A DNA stretch of 64,000 nt from Bombyx mori (taxonomy: Eukaryota > Arthropoda > Insecta > Lepidoptera > Bombycidae): contig NC_085112.1 in NCBI RefSeq assembly GCF_030269925.1, forward strand, positions 7,875,501 through 7,939,500. Direction: 5' to 3'. This document shows, piece after piece, positions 11,271 to 23,500 of this stretch. The position numbers and the translations under genes were made by a program. The notes under the pieces are model-generated. The model did not search any database and was not told the DNA's origin. It worked only from the letters and a program-made list of their open reading frames with translations. Each line of letters starts with the position of its first letter. The first letter of the stretch is position 1.

Positions 11271-13694
11271 CGATTGACAAACAAAGAAAATTACACATAG
11301 CTATCTTTGTCTACTTACCTATAGATAATATCTTCCATTAGGCATAAGGTGGAAATGATAATATGGGATAACGGCTGTTCCACCCTTGCAACTATAAGAC
11401 TACTTCGAGCAAAAATAGACAGTACAAAATGTGTCGATATTTTCATTCTTTCCAGATTCCTAGTCCAAAGAAAGAAACAAATATTAATGTTAATTACTTT
11501 TTAGTATTCATTAAATCTGGTTTTACATATTATATAATTCAATGATTATTAATGAAAATTAAGAAATTAAAATCTTTATTAAAATTATTAAATAATATAA
11601 TATCCTTTTTAGTACTACATATTTCCATTAGTACCGTTGGAGTAAAAATGAAACAACCATATTTTGATATAATATATTTCAATTGGTGTACATGGTTATG
11701 CATTACAATATTTTATCGATTGTTAATTCATTAAATTATGGCACTTAACATAAATAAAATATAACAATACATACATATTTGACAATAAAAATGTCTAAGC
11801 GAAATAAATACATACAATACATATAAATCATTATTAATATTTTGATTTTTCGAAATAAACTTAAATTTAAATATTCGGAATTTCATTCTCAGTCGTTCGT
11901 TGCGTTTCGTGTCATGACGAAAGCCTCTTTTTTTCATTATATTTACGTTTATTGTTTTAAGAAAATAAAGTTTTAAACTCAAATTCAACTCATTGATCCC
12001 AATCTTTAAAATATAAATAAAAAAAATCTTACGTACGAAAGAAAATCGATAAAATTAACAACCTTTTGTACCTATAAGGACAACTGGCTCACCACATCTA
12101 ACAAACTTAAGAACGCGCAGGATGTCATTATATAAAAACCTGTTCAACATGATTCAATAATATAAACTGTCGATAAAAACTTACTACTACTATCGACCTC
12201 GCTTAAGGTTACTGCCAAGTACATATTGGCGAGAGCTATTTTGCAGAAGCGACAATGTGTCAACTGTCTAGCGATCGCAAAGCTGCGTATCCATTCGATA
12301 TTTTACACAAATGGTTGATTAAGGCATTTTAATACTTTAACGGCTATCATAAATAAATTTGTGGAAGCATCGACTATATTACTAGTTTATTTAGACGACA
12401 TAATGATTACTTTGACTAATGCAACAAGCACACACATTATAATGTTTCATAATTTTAATACATACAAAGGCCACATCACATCATTCAGTCACAAAGCGAT
12501 TTAATGATAATGAATACGATTATTGTTTTATACAAATGTCATTAAGGTTTCTCATCCAGAGAATTAAGCTAAATTTTAACTACGAATCCAGTCGCTAATA
12601 CTAATTTATTGTATTATTTTTGATAGTTACGGTTCTAATTTGTGTCAACTTACGTCCAAATTAATTTTATTGAGATTTATCGAGTCGTGGAGCCTCTTTC
12701 ATTCTTTGTTGGTAGAACGCAGTTGGCAAGTAAAAAAAGGGCCGCTTTGAGAAAGCAATACTAATAAGATACGGTTACATTTCGATTATAATACTCGACG
12801 AGCACGTCCAACTACGAGAGGAACTGTTTCGTGCTTCATTACATCATCGATATCTAAAACGTTTAATTTAATTGTAAATATAAATACAAAAATTTACATA
12901 GATAAATGGATAATGAATGAGTATTAAAATTCATTAAGCTTTCAATATAATACCATACGATACAGCTTTGCGTAAACGATTTGAGCAATGCAATACGATA
13001 AATACCAAAAATATCATTTTATCTTCGCTTCCCGGAAGCTATGATATGGCTATTATATCACAATAAAACCAGACTTAGTTTCAGATAAAAATCTGTTTAA
13101 TGGATGTGCGGCGGCAGATCGACTAAGATACGAATAAGTATTCATTTGTCGTTCTGAAACGTACAGTGATGAGAAGGAGGATGGTGTGTTGGATGGGTGC
13201 ATGCAGTTAGGTATAATAGAATGTTAAGCCCAACACCGTTTTGTCCTTGGATTTTGTGGTAAGCATCAGGAAAGGTACATAGGTGGAGGCCATGCCATTA
13301 GTAAAGAAGAAATATTAAATAGTTCACAAATCCCTGTTTTTCGCCTTTACCAGATTTTTGAGGAAGGCAGCTTGGATTGGCTGCATGCAGTTAACAAGTA
13401 CAGACGTTAATACGATCCGTGGATAACTACATGATGATCGTATCGAATATATCTGATTCGTTTGAAACTAAATATTGTTTGTTGCAACGGTTAATTGCAA
13501 ATAATAGCACAATATCATATTTATATTTTCCCTAAACATTTTCAACTATGAAGTAATTTGTTTACACATTAATATATTTTACAATATTCAATTATTTTAA
13601 CATTATCGTTTATGATTAGACATCGATTTAACATATCAAACATCGAATACATTTTATTATTAAATGTCTTTCTCTCGACGGCCATAATGATTCA
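11271..13694. other. intergenic between tau and RUSC-like genes
   Basis: Very AT-rich. I recognise no coding exon, tRNA or repeat. Reading frames on both strands at 11552-11988 have low-complexity K/N/I/F composition and look random. Confidence 0.4.
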
Positions 13695-14339
13695 CTAATT
13701 TAAATACACTAATATTTATTCGTTATATGAGATTTTGTCGCTATAACAACACGTATATAGTACGTATTCTATATCACATATTATCGAGACAAACAATTAC
13801 CTGCTAATGATTCCGAACCGCCAGTTGGGAACGCTTTCAACATCGCCCGTGAATGTATCTGCAACTTTTGTATCCTATATATTTATATACAGTTAGTTAA
13901 GGGTTTGTCGAACCTTATCGTAAGACTAGACTTTACTACAATTCATAAACACGAGACTTCGCTTAAGTGATGTTGAGATTATGTTCGATATCGAGAGACA
14001 AGGAAACAACAAAATTAAATAAATTACACAATAATAGAGTAGACAAAAATCGAACGAATTAAATGTGACATTAAGGTATTAAATATTTACAGTCTTTGAA
14101 CATTCTCTGAGTTCACCCACTATTCGCACTGGACGCGTTACTTCGACCTAAACACAACGTAATAAAGTTCCATTTCCATATCACATTCATGAACTATTGC
14201 ACATTATCACTCAGAACCAACCGACCATAAGTATTGAGCGTCAAAACGCAACACACTTCACGCTAAATTACTTTCTCGCATTGAAGTTCATGCGTAACGG
14301 TCGCCAGCATGGCTCCCATTCGTGATCAGGAGGCCAATA
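13695..14339 (-). other. RUSC-like gene 3' UTR, inferred
   Basis: The first AATAAA on the minus strand after the stop codon is at 13720-13715, about 620 nt downstream; another is at 13658-13653. The transcript end is inferred from these. Confidence 0.35.
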
Positions 14340-14511
14340 TCAGAAATCCTCTAAGAGCACAGCATCCCTGGGTACCAGACCCTTTTGATCACCCCTGCAG
14401 CAGAGTAAGTACTGGTCGTCTACCTCCAAGACTAGCCGGAGACGTTCGCCCTCGTTGAAAGCTAGGTGACCGGAGTCAGATGGCAACCGATGCCATAACG
14501 TCCTCACGTAT
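14340..14511 (-). CDS. RUSC: RUSC last exon: SH3 domain
   Basis: Acceptor TATCTGTTACAG; stop TGA at 14342-14340. It encodes YVRTLWHRLPSDSGHL, FNEGERLRL, YLLCCRGDQKGLVP and ends LLEDF, an SH3 fold in which the ALYDY strand is YVRTL and the distal segment is GLVPRDAV. The usual first Trp of the SH3 ligand groove appears as Tyr. Confidence 0.93.
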
Positions 14512-17500
14512 CTGTAACAGATATTACTGGTCACCATATCAGATGAGAATTAAACTGGTCGGTTAGTGTGCGTTAATACCGAAGAGAGATTTACCACAAC
14601 CATTCTACTAGTATTTTGTTTGCAGTGAGAGCTGTAAGCGCGAGGCGATTCTTCCAGCACCGATTCCCTTGGCATGCTCGTTCAATGCGCGTGTACGTCT
14701 ACTCTACAAGTGTACTCGTGTTTAGTGCATTAGGGTGTAAGGGTAGCTCTCCCGAAAACAATGCAAATGTAGCAAAAATCCATGATATAATTTTTAAAAC
14801 CGCCACGGAATTCAATAATAATTAGATTATCAGTTTTTTTTAAATATGAGGTTTATCGAATGCGGTCGTTGTACTTCAAGTTTTGTACGCTCTACATTCC
14901 GGATTTGCAGAGTATTAAATTCCTAAAAAAATATTATAAAATCTTAAGTTTAAATGCGGTCGTGTATTATCAAGGTTTTAGATTCGGGAATGATCACCAA
15001 ACACCCTATAGATTTCGATTATAGTTCCCCGAGTTAACAATCAGACTTACTTGTCCACCTTTAGGGCTGTGCCACCACGAGTTCTAGTTGCAGAGGTGGA
15101 GACAGCGCGCCGTGACCTTTTAGTATCGACACAACTTATTTTAACTACGGTTGTCAATGACCAGTAGTAGCGCTATTCAAATTGTCTTTAAAAGTTACGA
15201 GTTGTCTATGGATTGAATTTTTTAGTTCAAAACGCCATCTTATTGATAGCGATATGAAAATGTTCGCTCTGGTATTGTGGTATTTTTGTGTTTGAATCTT
15301 TTTTTTTTCTTAGATGAGTGGACGTGCTCACAGCCCACCTGGTGGTGTTAAGTGGTTACTGGAGCCCATAGACATCTACAATGTAGATGCGCCACCCACC
15401 TTGAGATATAAGTTCTAAGGTCTCAATATAGTTACAACGGCTGCCCCACCCTTCAAACCGAAACGCATTACTGCTTCACGGCAGAAATAGGTGGGGCGAA
15501 GGTACCTACCCGTGCGGACTCACAAGAGGTACTACCACCAATCTTTCTGGATTCCGGATCGTGTTAATGTAAACTGCGATAAGAATGGAATCTGCGCTGT
15601 GTAATGTCTGTGAGACGTAAAGATATATTTGTTCACGTCAACTTCATTCAATTTTGAGAGTAATTAAAATCAGATTCGTAGCCCTCTCATCGAAGCCGGC
15701 GCAAGCTAGATCTCCGACTCAGAGGAAGAGGCAGCGAGCGACATGTCACTCTCAGATTATGCATTACAGGCACTGGTCACCGTTGAATGCGACGAAGAGT
15801 TCGACTTGTAACATAGCCCACTGAGTTTTACATCTTCCTAGTGAGTCGCGATTCAAATTTTCTCTCAGACAGCCTCGTGAGGTCACTCACCAGTCAGGGT
15901 GGATCCAGAATTCCCATTAAGGCTACTGCTATATATGTACGTATACAAAAGAAACTACATTCGCAGATCTGTATTTAGAAATTAATAATAATTTTATGAG
16001 TTTTCGGTTTGACAGTATTTTTATTGTAGAATGTTCTCGTAGTAAAACTATTACCATAACATGGCCTTATTCTCGAATACCTTAAATATTAAAGGCTAAT
16101 TTAAAACTGAAAAATCACACAAATATTGTTTTTTTTTTTTGTTAATGCCACGGAATCTTCTTGTTTCTTTGAATTTTTGGAATTTATCATGGGAATAAAT
16201 GATTATCATAGTAATGAGAGCGAAGGGAGATCTTCTCTTGTCTCGGAGGGCATTAAACTGCTTTCAGACTACGCTATAATATACATAGTATATACCTCAT
16301 AGCACAACAATATCGCACACCATACATTGTTATGGACAGCTTCACACTGTACTGTACATTAAATTATTAGTTAAGTATACGTTGCTATACTATATGGCAC
16401 TATTGTATAGCGTAGTCTGAAAGCAGCTTTAGTAGTACGTGGTGCACGTGGAACTTACTTGTTCTTGTGGTGTGAGGTGTTGGCGCTCGGGCGCGTGGCG
16501 GAGGAGGAGGCGGCGCGGCGGGGTGCGGGGGGCGGGGCGGGGCGGCCGTACGGGAGGGACGCGGGGCGCGGGGCGGCGCCGCCCGGCCACGCGCCGTCCA
16601 CGCGAGACGTTCTGGAATGTTCACAGTATTGTGGATCTTATTGTGATTTTACATAATATATTACAATACGGCTTGTATCCGTGGCCTAGAAAGTTTAGTG
16701 CAGTCCAGATTTCATGTTATTTTCATATGTTATGGAATTAAAAAAAAAAACGAATGCAAACGCTTTGTGTTTTAAATGAATGATAATAATAATACATATT
16801 TACTAAACAAAGAAAAAACATATTTCAGGTTATTAATAAAAATAGGTACCTATTTCATATAAGTAATTAGGATTTCTGAAAAATTTACGGAGTGAGCATA
16901 TTTTAGATAAACCGCTCCCCAAGCACATAAAATATAGCCGTAAATCTAGCTTTAAATATTTAAAACTACAAGTCCAGTGCGTGTGTAGTTATGCAACTGT
17001 CGTTCGATTTGATACTGGGGGACAATAATAATTAATATTTCTAGCACGTTCTGGCAGTTATCGATTGCACAAATATTTTTTAGAAAATTTAAACCTTTAA
17101 AATGAAATTTATTGAAACTTGAAACGAGTGGGTTTTGATAGCGACTTAACATAGCAATAAATTAGGAGCGCCAAAAATATGACTTTTTATCAGACTAAAA
17201 TTGAGATTATTTTAAAATTAATCAATTTAATATAGGTATCAGAGTGAGTGTATCTGCGAAAATGTTCTAATTAAAAAAAAAACATGGTTAATAATATTAA
17301 TATCCAAGTGACTGGTAAGATTAAACACTTCATCGTTAAAATGTACAGTTAATACGAAACGTTTCATGCAGATCATGCTTTTATGCAATCGGACCAGTGA
17401 TTCTCAACCACTGTGACGGACTAATTTCGTGCGCCACCAAATTTTATATTCAAAATTATTATCATACTATTTCACGGATTGTTCTTTTCGGTTAACAAAC

Positions 17501-20500
17501 TTTTTTAAGCTTAATGTACGTAACGTAACGTTGTCCGACGTTTCGGATACTCCAGTTATTTAACTTTTAAACTTTACTCCGTCTTTGCGGAAAAAAGGGT
17601 GCGTGTACGCGCGTAAGAAATTATACTTAATTTTTATTAAATTTATTTCTTTTTTTTTAATTTAAATTTTAATCAATTTGAAAAAAAAATCGATTAAACA
17701 ACATCCTCAAACACGCATATTGGACATCCCTTTTCATGACATCGTATAAATTCAGTAATTCTCCGTACGGTTCGGAAAGTTCACTTGCGGCTATATTCAG
17801 ACTCGCCAAGTTACGTCGGTCGTATTGTAATGAGCGATTTAGTGGGCAACTTCATTCTGTTAATTTTGTGTCACGGTGCGCGCGCATCTTAAAATTTCAC
17901 TCTCATTCAAAAGGTTGAGAATCACTGATTTATTAGACAAAACGGTTAATGACAACAGATTTAAATAAGGACACGAGCGGGTTTATTGTGGTCAGTAATG
18001 TTAGATCCCATCTATGTGTACATACGGCGATCTCTTAGAGTTTGTCACGTTTTTAACGTCTTTCGTTCCATCTGTCATCGCATTGGGTCTCTTCGTGTGC
18101 GGTATAATTCTGGATTGTGCAACATAAAAACCAAATATAAAAAACCATTGGTGAGGTTCTAGAACTTTAAAAAAAATTATGTAAATAAATAAATTAATTC
18201 GATATTGATTTTAAATACAGTGCAACGTTGATATAACAAATCGGAAGTGAACAAGTAAATATTCTTTATATCAAGTAATTTAGTAAACTGAGGTTTGATA
18301 TATTAAGGTTATATTGGTCTAGCATTTGTTATAGAGATAAAAATAGTTTTATTCACCTCAACAGTATGTACTCATCTTGATACAGCGAACAACTTCTACT
18401 AATAATGATAACACTTTTAATCAAATTACTGTATGTATTTTCTATTTAAAAACAATTAGGTAGGCTGCAATTTTTCTTTTTTTAATAGTTGAAATTCGTC
18501 ATAAAGAGGTTTTTCGCTAGAAATCTTCGCAATATAAAGGTATATTTTGCATTGACTCTAATGGACAATTAAAGGGGATAACGAAGACTTTGTTAAATCG
18601 AGGACGTCGTTATATTGAGGTTCGTTATATTAAGGTTGCACTGTATATAATTAGATAAATTTTATTACACCTTCTATTCTCTAGAGAAGTGCACACCAAC
18701 ACCTTGAGTGATTTAAAGTAAGATATCAAATGATTATAACACATAATATGTACCCTTATAATCAACTACAATTGTAACGCTAAAGCATATTTTAATATTT
18801 TATTAATCCCAAACTATATAATAATAGAAACCGAAACCTTATTAAAAATTATTATAAACCGTACATTGAGAAATTGTTTTTTATACATACATTTTGACAC
18901 CAGAAATAAAGATTATATACTTTTAGCATACAACTATTGGATTCATATTTCATGTATGTATGTATGTCATTTTGTTCGGCTCTCAAAACTACTAATAATC
19001 TCAAAAAATATTTAATGAAATTTCAATCTAAAATTGACGACATATTTATATCTATAAGTTACAGGACAAATTTGAATTCGAAACTAGACATTGTGCGTCG
19101 AATGTCAAGAAGTTTTATTTAAAAAAAATATCCTAAGAAATTACCTGTTGACGGTTTGTGACGGTTTTTTGTTGGTCGTATTCGTGCGTGAGCTGGCGGG
19201 ACGTTGTGTGGTCGCAGTGGTCGGTGAGGTACCTTTTCGTACTGGTACCGGGATGCCCCTTTAAAGAAAATTACCAGATGAACAGTCGTGACTCTGCCAT
19301 TTATTAGTATAAAGCCTGACTGTCGGATGACTTATTGCAATAGAACTACGAGCTGGGACACACACAGTGCATGTTTGTATCAGTCATACAAGCACCGCTC
19401 ACCGTCCTTGCCGAACCCATCGCTTGCGACGAAGGGCTTCGCGAGAAAATTAACCCATACACACAGCCCACTGAGTTTCTCGCCGAATCTTCTCAGTGCG
19501 TCACGTTTCCGATCCGGTGGTAGATTCTGCGAGGCACTGCTTTAGCTAGGGCCAGTGTTAGCAACACCTCCGGTTTGAGCCCCGAGAGCTCACCTACATA
19601 CTAGGGTAAAGCTGAATAGCCTCTCAAGGCTATTAGCATAGGTAGGAACAAACAACATACAAGCGATCTAGAAAAGACAAATCCTTGATGTGTTTACCCT
19701 AGGTTGTTCACTCAGTATTGTGAATAATTTGTTTTATTCAATCTTCATTACATTCTTTTTGTCTACCTACTGCTAGTAATCTAAAAGGGTTATACTAGCT
19801 CCACCGATATGTAGACGAGCTTACGGGAGACTTTACTAACATCTGAATCTTTCACCGTATCGAAATCGGGATCCACTGAAAAAATCCGGCGAGAAACACA
19901 GTGGGCTACATCAGGTAAACTTAACAGTTGCATAAACATTCTATATCTCGGTTAATGCAAAACTATTCATCATATTTCATAGTCTTTTTATTGATTGGTT
20001 TAATTCACTGTATCTAGGAGATCAGGGTCTAGCTTTGAGGATGTTATAGTTGTTTGTTTAGGTAATAGACCACCGAAGTCATGGCCAACGCCTACCAATA
20101 TGATTGTTTGATTGCCGACTAGATACGGATTTATCTGTCGTTGGTAAATACAGCTCTTATATAGCAACACAGAGAAACTCTATTAATCTGCACATTGTTT
20201 TCTGTAAGTAATATAAGTAATATAAGTTTCTGTAATAATAATACTCAGTAACGAGGAAGAACAGAATTGGAAATCACGGTCATAAGACAATCTCATATTA
20301 CAGAACAACTAATTGCGATGAGACTTATAAGATGTAGAGTTGCGAAGACCAAGCAAGAACTAGATAGACTATTCTCGACTGCTTATTCGCGCCAACAATT
20401 AAAAATACGCTACATATTTGACAGTGAATAGAGTTCTTAAATCGAAACTAAAACAATGAGACAATTTTAGAAGATTAACGACTTTGACCTCGCATTAAGA

Positions 20501-23500
20501 TATTTGAAAAGCAAATGTATTATTACGAATGCTGTAAATATATCTTTAGAATTCTTAGTCACTCTAATACGGGGTGTTTTGGAATCGTTCCCGAAAACGA
20601 AAACAGGTGCTATCCAGTGCCGCTGGTACGAAGGAATTAATAGATCGATGAAATGAATTTTAAGAACAATTTCGATGGCACAATCACGAGTCCGTTGAAA
20701 ATCCAAAACATTAGTTTAGCGAAATGGTTCGATGGCGTATTTTCTTTTAAGTGTAATCGTATCAGTAGCACTAACACTAGCTCCTGTCTTCGTTTTCTCA
20801 CACCCTGTATGTTAAACATTTAGTCTTTCAATTTTGTACTCGTTAATGTCAGAAACACCTCACAATGAAAAACCCTCATTGGATGTTTCTTGTATTAAAT
20901 TTCTGAAATAGCTTTGTTCTCCTGAATAACAACGTAGCGATAATAACGGGATAGTAATAATAATATTGTTCATGTGTCACGATTTGCCCGAGAAATCGTT
21001 TGACGTCATGTCCTACTTTAAACAAGCAAAGGAACAAATAGAAAATTGGAGTTCCACATAATATCTTTATCAGATAATTCCTAACGTTTCTATTAGTGGC
21101 AACCAGCGGTTTGGCTCTGTACCTGCTAAAATAAAAATAAAAAAACAGGAAGTATTAAACTAAGTTTTTAGCCTCGTATGTCAAATGTTAAGTGGCAGAC
21201 TTATTCTAAATCAAATCAAATAAATTTTTTTTTGTTCAACATAAATGAAAGTACATGATTGTTGAACGTTAAAAAGAACTACCGTCAATTCACAAAAACT
21301 AGCCTCCGTCCTGACAAGAAGACAAGAAATAAGAAAGCAAGAAACTCAGCGGGCATGTCTTTTTTTTTAAATATTAGATTTTCTTTTTAATATTAGTAAA
21401 AAACAGGAAGTACTAAACTAAGTTTTTAGCCTCGTATTTCAAATGTTAAGTGACAGACTTATTCTAAATCAAATCAAATCATTTTTTTTTTATTCAACAT
21501 AGATGAATGTAAACAATTGTTGAACGTCAAAAAGAACTACCGCCAATTCACAAAAACTAGCCTCCGTCCTGAGAAGAACTGGCAAGAAACTCAGCGGGCA
21601 TGTCTTTTTTTTTCAATATTAGATTTTCTTTTTAATACTTTTTTTTTTTAGATTTTTTTAAACCTGTAGAACAACAATAGTAAATCACTGACCGATGCGT
21701 GTTCTTGGCGGGAGATTGCAGTGGGGGGGCCTGAGGCCGCACGGGCGACGACACCGGACGCGGGATCTTCGAGCCTCGGGCCGCGGCAGGGGAAGTCTCT
21801 CCTGGGAACGAACGTGACGTCATCATTAACAACGTGTGCTTACCATTATGCTGCTAACGTAGACGTATTTGTACCTGTCTGTTTCCTCTATGAATATTAC
21901 TTTTGTATTTTATACGTTGCAATAATTAGGAACGCGAAGTAATTATTGTGGCCTAAAGGATAGGACGGAAATGTTCATTTCGATTGACTTCCACGGTGAA
22001 GGAATAACATTGTGTAACAAAAATCAAACCTGCAAAATTAAATTTGCATAATTACTGGTGGCAGGACGCGTTGTGAGTACGGGTAGGTACTCACCACCAC
22101 CTTCTGAAAGATGGGGCAGCTTTTTTACTGTAAAAACTGAGCCTTAGAAATCATGTCCCAAGCTGGGCGGTGTTATTGACGTCGACGATGTCTATCGGCT
22201 CCGGTGACCACTTACTACCAGGTGGGCCATGAGCTCGCCCAAACATCTTAGCAATAATAAAAAATAATAAAGTTACGAGCTTATTTGATTTTCTTTGGTG
22301 AATAAAACCTTTATTTGTTGTTGAGAACAAAAAAGACATGTATAACAATAAGTTACGTATTTCAAAGAACTCTGACGTGGTATTTGTTGTGTGAGCTGTT
22401 TTCATGCACTTATTTGAAATGACAATTATTTACGTAGACCACGCTTTAAGAGATCAAGGTTTTACGTACTTGATAATACTTTTATTGACTTTGTAGACAG
22501 AGATGAGCGTACAACGTACGTACTACTTGATTTATTTTTTTCTTACCTATGCTGATAGCCTTGAGAGGCTATTTCAGCTTTTCCTTGACGTGTAGGTGAG
22601 CTCACGGACCCAAACCGGGAGTATTGCTAACACTGGCCCTAGTAAGAGCAGTGCTTCGCAGAATCTACCACCGGATCGGAAACGCGACACACTGAGAAGA
22701 TCCGACGAGAAACTCAGTGGGCTGTGTCTATGGGTTAATACACTCAAGCCCTTCGTCGCAAGCGCCTAAAAGCACCTAAAAGCACCGTTAATGGATCGGG
22801 ATGGCAGGACCTCTTGTGAGTCCGCACGAGTAGATACCACCGCCCCGCCTATTTCTGCCGTGAAGCAGTAATGCGTTTCGGTTTGAAGGGTGGGGCAGCC
22901 GTTGTGACTATACTGAGACCTTATACTGAGACTATATCTCAAGGTGTGTGGCGCATTTACGCTGTAGATGTCTATGGGTTACAGTAACACTTAACACTAG
23001 GTGGGCTGTGAGCTCATCCACACATCTAAGCAATAAAAAATAATAAAAAATCGGGAGGATCCGTAATGACGTGCTACTTGATGATAAGCACCGTCGCTCA
23101 TGGACATCAGCAACACCAGGAGCAATGTCAAGCCGCTGCCTACAGCAAAGTTCGAAGCGTACGCGTGCAAATCGGAATGAATTCACGTAAATGTAGTTCA
23201 TGTTTTACGTCAATCGTTTTAAATGCCATGACGTTAATCGTCACTTGGTTTCTATAAAAAAATCTATGAATTTTAATCGACTCACACGTACAACATTGTT
23301 TGGGTCTAATGTAAAAAACAACGCGAACATAATAGTTGAATCAACGCGGCAACAGTAGGATGTTTACGTAACTACTGTTTGAGTAGTTGCTGTGTATTTC
23401 TTTGAATTATGTATATTGTATTTTTTGGTTCTCTTTATATTATTATATATAATTCTACTTTACGTGTGTATGTCACTGAACTCCTCCTAAGCGGCTGGAC

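Noticed and set aside
16439..16741. 100- and 65-codon + frames over the GC-rich island
   Set aside because: Shadows of the RUSC exon on the other strand; stop-free only because of high GC.
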